Shown: positions 12,538 through 25,215, counted from the stretch's first letter. The stretch is 64,000 nt of DNA from Combretum micranthum (GCA_024138025.1 JAMXBD010000974.1:186001-250000); one strand, 5' to 3'. Notes: a model not told the origin generated them from the letters alone. Translations and numbers: made by a program.

Positions 12538-12900
12538 AATAAATGTGAAATTTGATACTGAATTTTATACAAAAATTGAATTTGGTAAATAAACTGTCAA
12601 GTGGTTAATTTAATATCCAATAAAATTTTTTATAGTTATTTTTTATTACATCTTGAATAAAGTTTATTGTGTTTATAAATGTGAAAAAGATAATGTATTA
12701 TTAAATTTTTCACTAATACTTCTAATACTGTCTAGTATTGATAAGTTGTTTTGTCAATATCAAAAAATGAAACAAATGGTGTTATTGAGATAGTAAAAAT
12801 AATCATTGAAACTTTGATTGGATATTGAATTGACTACTTTAAAGTTCAAGTATCAAATTGAATTTTTGTACAAAGTTCAAATAACAATTGATATTTTCCT
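12538..12900. mobile_element. MITE-like foldback element (GGTAC/ATC-AAA family)
   Basis: The left end (GAAATTTGATACTGAATTTT, then ACAAAAATTGAATTTGGTA) is repeated in inverted form at the right end, where the reverse complement reads AATTGTTATTTGAACTTTG then ACAAAAATTCAATTTGATAC. The middle also pairs (ATATCCAATAAAATTTT against ATCCAATCAAAGTTTC). Non-coding. Confidence 0.6.
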
Positions 12901-13734
12901 TTTTTGATAAATTTAAACTTCCTTCATTAGTTGCAGACTTTATCATTTTGGATTTTCTTTTTATGATTTTTACTTAAGCTTCAAATACTTTGATATCGAA
13001 AAGTCACGGGATTAATTAGCTATAACCATATGGATGGTAGAAAGTAGGAGTGGATACAATGCGTTTTGATACGGTTGGTTTCTCTAACTGGACAAATCGA
13101 TTATTAAGGTTGATTTTTCTTTTTCATTAAAAATACAAACCTTTAGTTTGTAAATTTTGTAATCCAAAATAAATGGTTTGGTTGAGTTTATTACACATTT
13201 CAAACCATGAGGAACTTTGAATATTTAATAGCTTAGTAATTTTGGATTGGCTCTTTGTCGTGGGCATTAGTTTTGGGCTTTCAAATTTCAATTTTCAAAA
13301 GCAATTATAAAGATCTTCTGTGGTTTTTTTTTTTTTTTTAATAGTGGGTTGAATCAACATCTCCTCTATACAGTATTCAAGTATTCAGAGTATCAATGAC
13401 AAATAGAATTGATTAAGATGAACATAAAAAACGAAACATATAGCTTAAGAGTCAAGTGTTTCAACTAAATTGAATGTTAGTATCCCTAAGAAATTACATA
13501 ACAATCATGGTGAAGGGATAGATTTACACGGGAACGATTAAAATGGTACCAAGTAAAACTTATTAGAAAGTGGGAACAATCTAATACTGGAAGTAAAAGG
13601 TTTCGATACCTCAACACAGACAAGGAACCTAAGACGTTTTCTGTTCATGGGATAAATATTACACCAGCATAGGTGGATGCGCTTTTTATTTATTTATTTA
13701 AGATTAGTTTGCATGTTTGAATCAAACTGCGAAC

Positions 13735-14165
13735 CGCTATTCAAAGCTGGATCGAATTAAATTGTACTGAAAAAGATAGACATCGGCACGGTTCGGGTCG
13801 GTTTCGGACCCAAACCGAAACCGCTGGTTCACGGTAAGTTTTTTTTTTATTTTTTTATTTTTTTTAATAAAACATACCGGCTCCCCTATCCACCTCCTCC
13901 CCAAAACCAAAATCATTCCGTGTTTTGTATGTGTGTGTGTGTGTTTTTCTTTTATGGCGGGTTGGAACCAGTAGAACCGCCGGTTCTGGATGGACAAACA
14001 GCTAAGATCCGCCGGTTCAGGCGGGTCCTTCAGTGATTCATAACCTTCCCCGATGGGGCGTTCCCAAGTATAGAACCGTTGGGGATGGTTCGGGACGGTT
14101 CACGGTTTGGAACTGTCCCATGATGATGTCTAGAAAAAGACCAAAATTTCAGGTTTGATTCGGTA
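13735..14165. repeat. GGTTCGG/CCGAACC-rich repeat, probably a non-autonomous DNA transposon relic
   Basis: A GC-rich island in AT-rich spacer, built from many copies of GGTTCGG and its complement. It includes a perfect 9-base stem CGGTTTCGG (13799-13807) / CCGAAACCG (13815-13823). Similar GGTTTGGTT-type sequence lies at 13060-13220. Such blocks are common in hAT-like plant repeats. No ends were defined. Confidence 0.4.
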
Positions 14166-14260
14166 TAATATAATCTATGATTCAGTTAAATTCTTTTTCG
14201 ATCTTATAAGAAAGTGAACAATTTTATTTCTTTTCCAATAACAGAGAACAACATATATAC

Positions 14261-14282
14261 ATATATATATATATATATATAT
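14261..14282. repeat. (AT)n microsatellite
   Basis: An uninterrupted AT dinucleotide run of about 11 units. Confidence 0.9.
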
Positions 14283-14747
14283 GAAACTATTTGTAAATAC
14301 TAAGTCATAATTCATTAAGGTAAAATAAAATGTGTTAAAAGTAAAATCTAATTCAGCTATGTTGTCATTGTGATGGGCATTTGAATTTTGGTACTTTAAT
14401 ACATAGGACAAGACAAATCATTCTTTGATATGTGGGGCAAAAGAAGACGCGTTAGCAAATCCAAATATCTAGCGTCCCTTTGCTTTGTTGAAAGGCTAGA
14501 TTACAAAGAATTTAGAGTGTGGTTGCAATTTTGTTCTTTTCTCTGTTTCGAATATCAAAATAGTAAACTAACGAATGAGAGCTTTCTTAGTGCCATGTCA
14601 TATGTTTAGCTTGATTTCCTAAAATGATTACCCTATCATTACCCTTTACTACATGGCACTTGGTTTTTGTAAAAGTAATTTCCTAAAATGATTTCTCAAC
14701 CCTAGAAGGTAGGTTCAATTAGTTTTACTTATTTTTTAAGTGTGCAT

Positions 14748-14780
<33 letters not shown>

Positions 14781-15380
14781 GTATATAATATATATACAGG
14801 TATGCAAATTAGAAACTTATTTCCTTATATGTCAAAAATCAAAGGAAGATTTCTACATATGAACTATATATATATATATATATTATATATATTTTTTTTT
14901 TAATTGAGTACTAGTGCCAAGTTTACTTAGCTTATTAAACTAGGGCTATGTTGAAATATTGGTTCATAAGAAATAAAATGGAATTTTAATAAAGCTAAAT
15001 AATCATTAACTTGTTTAGTTGACTATAATCCAATTACTTATTATTCCTTCATTTATTAGTTGTGTAATTAAGAATAGATCATAGAGCTTAAATAATAACT
15101 TTATTTTTAAATAATAAATCTATTTTATTCCATTTGAAGAACAATTTAAAGACATAAGGAGTAGTGAACTTAATAAATCTAATGGCTTAAGTAAGCTAGC
15201 ATGTGGAGTAATTCCCGTCTTACTTTGTGGAAATAGAAAGGTCAGTTGGCTAAGCATACTGACTTGACTTCTAGAGTTTAAGTTGTTTGTAAGCTAAGTG
15301 TTAAACTTGGCCTATTGGGAAAAAATATACTAAATGGGTTAGAAAAATTGCTCTTGGCTCTTTATAATTAGTAGGTGAAT
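14283..15380. other. Intergenic spacer with microsatellites
   Basis: AT-rich sequence with a (CT)n(AT)n block at 14749-14780 and a second AT block at 14866-14890. An inverted pair AGTGCCATGT (about 14590) / ACATGGCACT (about 14651) lies in it. No gene was recognised. Confidence 0.5.
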
Positions 15381-15910
15381 AGGCTAGTGATAATTGATAA
15401 TAGTAGCATGGCTATGAATGTAATCGTGGTTGTAGAGGTCATGAGGTAGTGTAGTTGTAATGATAGTAATTGTTATGGTACAATCAAAGTAGAAGTGAAG
15501 TTATAATGATTAGCTAATGGTGATGCAACTATGCATGATTAGTGGTGGTAATTGTGCTAAGGTTTAACTAGCCAAGTAATGTGGTAAATTTTTTATAGTG
15601 GTATCACGATGGTGGTTGCAATAGTGACATGATTATTAAGATCATGATGGTAGTGCAAGTTTCAATAATAGAATTTATGGATTAGTATGGTTGCGATGGT
15701 TTGAGGATCATGGTAGGTTAGTGTGTTATTTGTAACGATGGTGACATGAAGAGGGCTACTGAGGTAATGATATTAGCAGAAATAATGAAAATGTAGTGGA
15801 GGTGGTAATACATGCTAGTGGTGGTGAGGATAGTAGGGTATGCTCACAATGGTAAAGTAGTGGTAATCAAGGTTATGGTAGTGTCACAATGATGGTGATG
15901 GTTAAGGGGC
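15381..15910 (+). repeat. Degenerate GTGGTGATGGTA-type low-complexity block
   Basis: For about 500 bases the + strand is built from short words such as GTGGTGGTAAT, GATGGTGAC and TAGTGGTAATC. C is strongly under-represented, so the strand asymmetry is marked. It looks like a decayed triplet or hexamer satellite rather than coding sequence, because all frames contain stops. Confidence 0.5.
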
Positions 15911-16147
15911 ATAGGATTCTACTAGTTGAAGAAAGATTTCATTAGCATGATATGCCATGTGGATTAAGTTATAGGCATGATCAAATGGAAGTTTAGCACA
16001 AACTTATTTCCTATCATGGTAGATTATTTGTCAAATTTACATTCATGCAAACCTACCATTGATGGTTCCTCATAGTAATTATTCATAATAAATATTTTCC
16101 ATTAGTGGTTAAAAGCCATTTAGCCATTTTACAAGGTTTTATAATTT

Positions 16148-16451
16148 GATAAAGGATAATGGTCACATTTGGCACTTGAATGTTAACCATTTTTGCAATT
16201 AACTGTCTAAAGCTTAAAAATGTCAATTTGATACCTAAACTTAGTCTATTTTTATAATTAACTACTTTAAACTTTGCCAAATTTTGCAACCAAGTATCTA
16301 AACTTTACTAATCCTTGCAACTAACTGCCTTATATAGATATTATAAGTGAATTTGAAAAGTTTATAGATGGTAAATTGACACTTTTAAATTTTATATAGT
16401 TAATCGTATAAATTATCAATGTTTAGGTATGTAATGTGAGATTTACCTTAT
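16148..16451. mobile_element. MITE-like foldback element
   Basis: The left end (ATAATGGTCACATTTGGCAC) and the reverse complement of the right end (AAGGTAAATCTCACATTACA) match over a long imperfect inverted repeat that runs on through AATTAACTGTCTAAAGC and ATTAACTATATAAAATT. A related copy lies at 46475-46705. Non-coding. Confidence 0.55.
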
Positions 16452-16554
16452 GATAATTTATAGTTGGTTTTAATACAAAATAATTACATTGTATTTGTAC
16501 AAGAGTATGGAACATTAGTATCACAATATATATATATATTTGATCCTTTTATTA

Positions 16555-17220
16555 TACAAAATATACTAATAATATATTAAACTTTGCATGAAAATTTAAT
16601 TTAGTACTTAAATTTGAAAGTGGTCAATTTAATTCTCAATTAAACTATTCGTAATTATTTTTAGGGTTAATGTAAATAGTACCTGAACTTTCGCAAAAAG
16701 TTCAATAGATAGATGAAATTTGGTTTTAACATTTTGGTATCTGAAGAAAATTTTTGTATACATTTTTCCTACGTGATTGAACTTGCTTTAGGTAGAAAAA
16801 ATATATGCAAAAAATTATTTCAAGTACAAAAAAGGTAAAAAAAAAAATTAAATACAAAAAATATCCATGAAAATTTGCTTTAGGTAGCAAATTATTCAAA
16901 ATCAAACTTTAGGTACCTAGTTGAACTTTTTACGAAAGTTCAAGTGTCATTTTTTATATTATCCTTATTTTTATTGTCATTGATTGTAAGCTCTATTTGG
17001 TCACATGGAAGAGATGATATATCATTGGATTTTTACTACTATTTTAACACCATCTGACATCGATAGGCTACTTCCACATAACAAATAGAACATAGGACAT
17101 TAAGTGAGTTAGTAAAAATCGTCACAAAAAAATTAATTAAGCATTAAATTAACCATCTTAAAGTTTAGGTAGCAAATTTTATTTTTATTATAAGTTCACA
17201 TACTAAATTTAACATTTAAA
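16555..17220. mobile_element. Foldback element interrupted by a second foldback element (16660-16975)
   Basis: The inner unit has strong inverted ends: GTACCTGAACTTTCGCAAAA on the left, and ACACTTGAACTTTCGTAAAA as the reverse complement of 16925-16955. The outer unit's arms (TTTAGTACTTAAATTTGAAAG at 16597 and the inverse of 17145-17205) have the same vocabulary as the element at 12538-12900. One MITE therefore seems to have inserted into another. Confidence 0.5.
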
Positions 17221-18707
17221 TTATGTTTAATTATATAAATTTTGGGTCAAAAATTAGACAGAACTTAAATATCTAGAGTTTAATTGTATAATGCCAAATA
17301 TTATTGTTACATCTTAGCTTAAAACATAGTTTAATAGATAAGAATACAGTTTTAGAAGATAAGGATCTTTAAAGTTACATTTTCTTAAATTCATAAAATT
17401 AGCCTTCCTCAAATTTTAATATGTGGATTATTAAAATTCAACAATTAAAAATTATTATCCTCTTCATTTACTATTTCCTCTTTACAACATATTTTTATAT
17501 ACTTTACATGTCACGAACTTAACAGAGGCTTAGAAGAATCAATATGAAGTCATCATATCACGTGTGTACTCATAATGTAAAAACCATCTTGCAAGTTAGA
17601 ATTTACAACACTCTACTTGAATAATTACTTTACAAATTTCTAAAATAAACTACATTTGTGATGAATAAAGAAAATCCGATTTCCTATAGTCCACTAGAAC
17701 CGTGGAGAGTCGGTATACCTTACCAAATAGTAAAATAGAATAGATCATCAATATTTTACAAATTTTATACTATTACACAATTAGTCTAATCCATAATCTA
17801 ATCTTGTTTTACATGAAACAAAAACTCAACTAATGACACTATCTATTTAATTCTTAATTAAGCTTGTCTTCTATCTTTCAAGGCTTTTTCTCCACACAAA
17901 CTTAGCTCACCCCTTGATGCTTTAGCTTTCTACACAAAAACTAGAGGGGTGTGAGCTAATCCACAGCTTAGTGAATAACATAACTAAATAGGCATATGCA
18001 ATGCAACATTCAAACATATGGCATGTATAGCTTGGATGATTGGAATCCAAACTAATAGAGATTTATGTCCTTTCTTGGGGATTGAAAGACTAGCTCTAGT
18101 ATCACGTCCAAGAGAATCTAAGAACTAAGGAAGGGGATTTCTTTTCTCAAATTTATGGTCACTTACATATTTATTATTAACATAACCTCAAACTTCTCCT
18201 TAGAAATAACTAAGGAGAGAGGATTTCTTTTTGAAACTCATTTGTTCTCATATATACATACTATTAACATATCCACCACTTCACCTTAAGTATTACATTT
18301 CATACCAGCCCGCATCAGGCGACGTCCTTCAACCTACTTAGTTCCTATAGAATTGGTGACCCTATGGTAACCTTCCCCAAATTCACTAGAATCACTAAGC
18401 ATTACCACATAATAAGAATAATAATATGTGACGTGCATACTTCATAAATGCTAATGCAAGTTATGCTATCATGTAATGCATGATTATTTAATTAGCTAGT
18501 CAATTAGTATTAAGTCTATTTATTATAGTATCCAATTAATTAACAACAATCATCAACAATTACAACTCAAAGATTACAAACAAAGTGTGATCTCTTTTAA
18601 ATTAGTGAGATATCAACCAAAGTAATCATCAAAGCACGTGAATACCCAATTTCCCAATTCAACATCAAATCATCATCATCTTCATATTAAAATCCAAACA
18701 AAAATAG

Positions 18708-19892
18708 TGAAAAATACACAAGGAATACTCAAGGAGGTGGGTGGGGGGAGAATTGTGTATTTGCCCAAAAATTCGAAATAATTAATTTTGAAATCAGCAG
18801 ATTACAAATTAAAAGGATTTGCAGTGGATAAATACACAATAAATAGAATGCATAAAATAAAAGAGAGGGATAGAGAAAATCAAGCACAAATTTAATGTGG
18901 AGTTAAGTCATTTGCTTACTCTTTACGGTCCACCAAATGCCTCTTTCGAGGTCTTCACCACTGCTTCAATTAATTTTAAAAGTTAGCTCGAGATTAACAA
19001 TATTGCACCACAAGAAATAAAATATTTCCTCTCTCTCTAAGTGCTCTAAAAGACATATCAATTAATATTAACTGACCACAGACTATATTTTTCTCTCTCT
19101 TAATAATTTGCAAATATTATGCATAAGAGAACAACAAAAAGAAATTTGTTTTATCTCAATTAATGAGCTCATAAATAATTCAGCACTTCATTCTTATGTT
19201 GATCTTGGAGTACTTCGTATATAAATAGTCTTTGAAATTCGAAAGTGTGTTAGACACAACGTCTATAATCTGTCAAATATTAAATGCGCTTCAACGACTT
19301 TATTCTTGCCACATCAACTTTAGAATTTTAGCTATCATGCCTCAAATACTCATTGCGCCGTAATTTGTCGCGCCATAACTTTGCCTTCGACAGCCTCTCC
19401 ACACATGCGCTTCTTTAAGCCTCAAATTTGAACTATCATCCCTAAGTCTTCATCACATTAAGCCTTCGACGTAACTCATGACTAATACCGTGAGCTTTTT
19501 ATCTTTGTCAAGCTTGGTTTAGAACTTATCGCACCTCGAGTCTTCGATGTGACCCTCGACCAGTACTATTCACTTCTTTATCTTGTCACGCTTGGACTTT
19601 AGCTTGTTATGTCTTAATCACATGATTTGACTAGGCCTTGACCAACCCCTTGACTACTAATTTGGCATTCTTGAGTTTGTCGAGCCTTAGCCTTTGCTTT
19701 GTCGTGTCTCAACACTTGAATTTGGCTTACCCTCAACCATCCCCTGTTTCTACTAAAACCTGCATAAAACTCCACAAACACGCACAAAGTACACATATAT
19801 ATTTGACAATTAAGTTAGTTTACAATAGATAAATAGTTAATTGTGTATTATACCATCTCATCAAAATTCTCATTGAACTCTCAAGTTCAACA
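18708..19892 (-). repeat. 3' LTR of Copia element 1
   Basis: It runs from TGAAAAATACACAAGG to CAAGTTCAACA and pairs with 28943-30123. By eye the two differ at many scattered sites and small gaps, so the insertion is not recent. Confidence 0.9.
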
Positions 19893-19910
19893 ATCTTCCC
19901 ATTTTTTATG
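19893..19910 (-). other. Polypurine tract of Copia element 1
   Basis: On the minus strand AAAAAATGGGAAGAT ends directly at the 3' LTR, as expected for the plus-strand primer of reverse transcription. Confidence 0.7.
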
Positions 19911-20220
19911 AGGATAATTTATGCATGATTAACTTATATCGTCTTCACCATACTCCCCCTCAATTAAGCATCTTGTTTTCAAAGAAAATTTCAAGTTTCA
20001 AGTCAGAATTATGATGCTTAATTCTAAGGAAATGCACATGCACTTAATCTATCATTTTCTCATTTTCTCCCCCATCAAGATAGATTATATGCATGCTTTT
20101 AATCATGCATCATACATTTATCTTCCTTTGTACTCATCAAAAGCAAATATATGACAGAGTAAAAAAAATGCAAGCAAGGAGAGATGCACGGATATACAAA
20201 AATTCAATTAAAAAACAAAT

Positions 20221-20592
20221 GCCTCAACAGAGGACTTTACACTTGCTTACACTCATGTAGGACTTCACACATTGCTTCAACAGAGGAGTTCATGTAGGAT
20301 TTCACCACACTTGCCTACACACAGGTAGGACTTCACACCATAGATTTCTATACACATATAGGACTTCAGACAACTTGCCTATACACAGATAAGATTTCAC
20401 CGCATTTGCCTACATCCATGTAGGAGTTCATCATATTTGCCTATATACAAATAAGACTTCACCACACTTGCCTACGCACAAGTAGGACTTTACACCATAT
20501 GCTTACACATTTATATGACTTCACCACATGCCTCAATAGAGGACTTTACAACACGATGCCTCATCTAATGAGGACCTCACAAAGCATCAAGC
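20221..20592. repeat. Minisatellite of about twelve 28-39-base units between RNase H and the 3' LTR of Copia 1
   Basis: Each unit follows the pattern GCCTACACACAGGTAGGACTTCACCACACTT with changes. Most units contain a short inverted pair (CCTACA...TGTAGG, or CCTCAAC.. / ..GAGG) followed by ACTTCAC. Twelve units can be counted by eye. It is not a CRISPR array: the units are contiguous, without spacers. Confidence 0.8.
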
Positions 20593-21539
20593 TTACATAT
20601 AGTAGATAAGCAATAACAACATCATCATCAATAGAGGAAAATATACAATATGCAAACAAATCAAATCAACACAGAATAGATTTTTAGGCATGTATTATAT
20701 TTAGCAGCTTGTTTAGCCTACAATCCTGTTCTATGTCAACTTAGTTCAATAATACTTAGCACTCATCTTTCTTGATCATTTCCAATTCTCTTCTTAAAGT
20801 GAAAAAAGAATCTTCACTTAAGGGTTTTGTAAAAAAATATCAGTAATTTGATTGTTCGTATCAATAAATTCCATGTTGATATCTTTATTTAGAACATGAT
20901 CTATAATGAAATGATGTCTAATTTCGATATGCTTGATCTTTGAGTATTGGATCGGATTTTTAGTCAAATTTATTGCACTTGTATTGTCACAAAGAATTGG
21001 AACATTTTCAAAAGTTAAATCATAATCAAGCAAAGTTTGTTTCATTCATAAAATTTATGCACAACAACTACCAGCGGCTATATATTCAGTTTCAGTAGTT
21101 GAGCGTGCAACTAAGTTTTGCTTTTTAGAGTGCCAAGATATTAAAAAAATTCCAAGAAAATAGCATGTGCCACTTATGCTTTTCCGATCTACTTTGCACC
21201 AAGCAAAGTCAACATCGAAGTATCCAATTAGATCAAAAGATGCAAAATTTAGATACCCAAGCCAATTTCAATTGTATCTGTAAGATACTTGAAAATGCAT
21301 TTTACATCACTAAGTGAGATTCTTTTGGGCAAGATCGAAATCGTGCAAATACATATACCAAGAACATGATGTCAAGTCTAGAACCTGTCAAATATAACAA
21401 ACTACCTATCATACCTTATACATCTTTTCACAAATATTTTTACCTTTTTCATCTTTATCAAGCTTAACACTTTCTATTCATAAGTGTTAGCTTTGGTTTG
21501 CAATTATCCATTTTGAACCTTTTTAACAATTCTTTTGTA

Positions 21540-24500
21540 TGTAAGCCCCTAAATTTTCGGAATCGGTTTAGCATAAAACCCTAAACCGGAAGTCAAACGG
21601 AACCCTAAAGATCAACAAAACCCTAGTCTACCGTATCAAGCTAAATCCGGCATTGCAGTTTTCTTTGGCCCTGAGAAACGAAGTTGGGATAATTAGCTAG
21701 AATAGTTCGTAATAACCATAGGTTTTATAAAAGTTTCAGTTTCGCGAAATTCGGGTGTCCTTCGAACCCGATCGGACACAGTTCTAGAAAAACGTGTCCG
21801 GAAGCCCGGAATAGTAAAAATATTCCGAATACACCTTAGACTCGTAAAAATATAAGTTTTCCAAAAATATCAGTTTCGTAATTTTTCGGTAAGTAAAAAT
21901 AACAGATATAGCTATTATACGCGTATTTTCTTACCGGTACTTTAATTGTCATATCTACTTTACATTACACTATTCATTACTATTCTACACTATTCATTTA
22001 TCTCTACTTTTTCTTACACCTATTCTTACACTCTACATAACCTATAAACTTAACTTTTTACCTTTCCCATAACTTTATATCACATCTACCTTACATATTA
22101 CATTTTTATTTCTTCAAAAAGTCAAAAAAATAAAACAAACACCCTCCCCATGCATGGCCGGCGCCCCCCCTCTCTCTAATGCCCTCAATTTGTTTTAATT
22201 TTCTTTTATTTTAATCACACAAAAATCCCTCCTCATTTTCCTATAAATACCCCCCTCCTCTTTCACTTCTTTCACACATTCACTACCCACAAATTCTCAC
22301 AAAAACTCTCTCAAAATCTCCTCTCAAAACTCTCTCAAAATACTATCCCAAAACTCTCCCAAAATAATTCTACAACCACTTCTACCAACAAACCAAAAAA
22401 CAAAAAAAAACCATAACCACATAAGTATACCAAAGTCTTCTTTAGGTAACTACTCCATAATCCTTTCTTCTTCTTCATGTCATGTAACTTTACATGACCA
22501 TAGTGTGAGTTTCCAAAAACTATAAGTTATGGAAACTACATTATGTTCATGTATTGTTCTTGTTCATGCCAATCCATTTATGTTTATGTTGTTATTGTTA
22601 ATATATCTATATACATATTCTTTAGAGTATATAAGCTCACTTGTAATTTATTTATTTCATGCAAAGCAATTTATTTACTTTTCCATTGCAATTTATTTAT
22701 TTATCCTTGTTGAAATAAGACTAGTCTCTAGTCTTAGACTTGTCCTCATCAAGTCAAAACAAGCTTTTCTTTCTTTCATTTTATTTTATTATGGGACTAG
22801 TTTACTTCTTAGTCCCGGGAGCCTTGAAAAAGCTAAGACTCCAATACTTGACTTTATTATTATGCTTTATGTTATTTTGGTTATTATTATTCTCATAATC
22901 ATGTTCATTTAGATTGTTGTCCATAATTTTATTTAAACAAAGAAGAATTTTGTCACTTAGAAATAAGTTTATGTAAAGTATAAAATCTATAAAGCAACAC
23001 AAAATAAACTCATTCCTTTTCATGTTACAAAAAGAACTCACTATAATTTTATAAACTACTTTTACTTTAAAAAGCCACTTAGATCCTTATTATCCCACCT
23101 TGTTTTTCAAAAGAAAATATTTTGTTGACAAAAATGGTTCTTTTCATAAGAAAGAAAATAAGATGGATGACTAAGGAAATTTTTAAGTAAAGACCTTTGC
23201 AAACAAATAGGCAAAGAAAATTTATGGTTTGAAAATAATAAAGTTATTTCTTTTCAATTACAAGAAGAAGTTAATAAGATTATAGAAATTAGTTTTTCTA
23301 CAAAAAGTCCTTAATTGTTCCACATTGTTTTTATGAAGAAAACAAATTTTCATGCATGGATGATTATCTTTGAAAAATATGAGACATGAGAAAAAGAATG
23401 AGAAATATCAAGTAAGGATTTTTGCAAAACAAGTAAACAAAGGAATTTACACAAGAAAAATGAAGAATAGCATATTTCCTAGAAAACTTCAAATATAGTA
23501 TTAATGTAACTTAGAAAGTAGAAAATTTTATTTTCAAAGGTCACTTAGAAAAAGATAAATAAAACCAACATAAAACGTTTTTAGAAATAAAGAAAACAAG
23601 GTATTCATTTCAAAGAAATTTACAAAAACAATTTCCGAAAAGCTTCAACCGACATTGTTTTACCTAAGAAAAATAATTGGACAACAAGACACTTGAGCAT
23701 GCTTAAATATGAGTTATATAGTTATAAAAAGAGAATTTTTCAACTATATAGATAACTAAGTATTTATCAAACAAATTTTGATTTCTTGAACCAAAGTTGT
23801 TTTTACTTGGAAATCCGTGGTGAATTTTGTCGCTACTTTTTCAGAGCCTATATGGCCTTGTTTGTTGAATATAATTTTGGAAATGGGTAGATCTTTTCGA
23901 GTAGGTAGAAATCGGTATATTATATGCGCGATTCCGAGTTAAAATGACCAAGTTATGGCCATTTTAAGTTGGAACATTCTTCATACGAACTTTAACGTTC
24001 TTTGACATTGTTTTGTCAAAATTCAAGAAAATCATCAAGAAAAACTCATTGTGGGTATTTTCTTTGGCTAGGTGACCCCGAGGAAGGATTCCTTTACCCC
24101 GAGAACTATTACGATTAAGTGGAGTGTGTGAACGACTCATCCGCTTAGAGGAATAGACGACAATGGCATCGTGAGTTTATTTCCATTAAATGCTATACTT
24201 GTTGTGCTTGTAAATTAGTTGCACTAGAGTTAGGAAAAGATAAACCGATATGCATGTAAAATAATTCCTTGAAAGAATTCTAAGAATATCGAAGCCGAAT
24301 TGTTCTAAGTGATTGTTTTAGTTTAATATTGATTTGTGTGAAATTCCTTGATCGCCATAAAGTTGAAAATAATTATGTTATGACTTTATAAATTAATGAA
24401 CTCATGCATACCACGAAGTGAGTCACATTGCATGGTTGGGTTATTATCCTTGGGTGAGAAGGATAGTAAGCTCATGTCGAAAGCAACACTTGGCGGGAGA

Positions 24501-25215
24501 TCCGAAAGCGATTGCTTGGCGGCTTAATGGAATATGCTTGGCGGTAGATCCGAAAGCAAGGTCAATCAAGTAGATTCGGAATGCTCGACGATGTGTGCTC
24601 GTGAGCAAGAAAACTTTTTATTTAAAACTACTTGAATTGAGGTTATGTATCACCAAACCCCGAATGGAGGGCGTAAATCCATTCAACATATAGTTCCCGG
24701 AAAACTATATGCTTGTTTGCCCACGTGCTTGTGCATTACATTTGTTTGATTAAATCAACTTGTTTGAATCTTGTTACAAGAAGTTATTTATGGAAATAGT
24801 TCTCACTAAGCCTATTAGCTTATACCCCAATAGATATCTTTTGCAGTTCCCGTACTTATGGTTAAGGCCACGTGGACCATGCGGGCAGGTAATCTCTCTT
24901 GAACATTAGAAATTTGGGTAAAATTTAGCTAGTATTAGCATGCAAATATTTATATAATAGATAGTAATTTAGGGAGTTGTCCCTAAGTTTGTAAAGTCTT
25001 TGCCATGAATGAATAATTATTGTGAATCTCTTTTTTAATATGTTTCTATATCTCCTTTTTTTTTTTTTTTTGTTTTTATATGGTCCTCTAAAGTTGTGAA
25101 AGTACGCCTTACACTTAATATAAAAGCTTTTGGGAATGACTAGGGTTGTCATACTTAAGCTTTAATATTGAGTGTGGCGGACTGTCACGTTTAGGGTACC
25201 CATTGGGGCGTGACA
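21540..25215 (+). mobile_element. Solo LTR A (3.7 kb), nested in Copia element 1
   Basis: It starts TGTAAGCCCCTAAATTTTCG and ends ACCCATTGGGGCGTGACA. The flanks are a perfect 5-base duplication TTGTA (21535-21539 and 25216-25220). Removing the element and one duplication joins the reverse-transcriptase frame as ...KYT|KELLKRF. There are no internal terminal repeats and no gag-pol, hence a solo LTR. A TATA box CTATAAATACC at about 22251 gives + orientation. The family is shared with 50229-54011, 54581-58278 and 54438-61427, and is probably Ty3/gypsy-type, which is inferred from LTR length only. Confidence 0.88.

Noticed and set aside
20221..20592. CRISPR-like repeat array
   Set aside because: The units are contiguous and variable, without unique spacers, inside a plant retrotransposon.
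22529..22912. Hydrophobic open frame of about 127 residues in solo LTR A
   Set aside because: It lies within an LTR and is Leu/Ile/Tyr-rich because of the AT-rich sequence. Only part of it is kept in copy D, so it is noted as a possible leader feature, not called as a gene.
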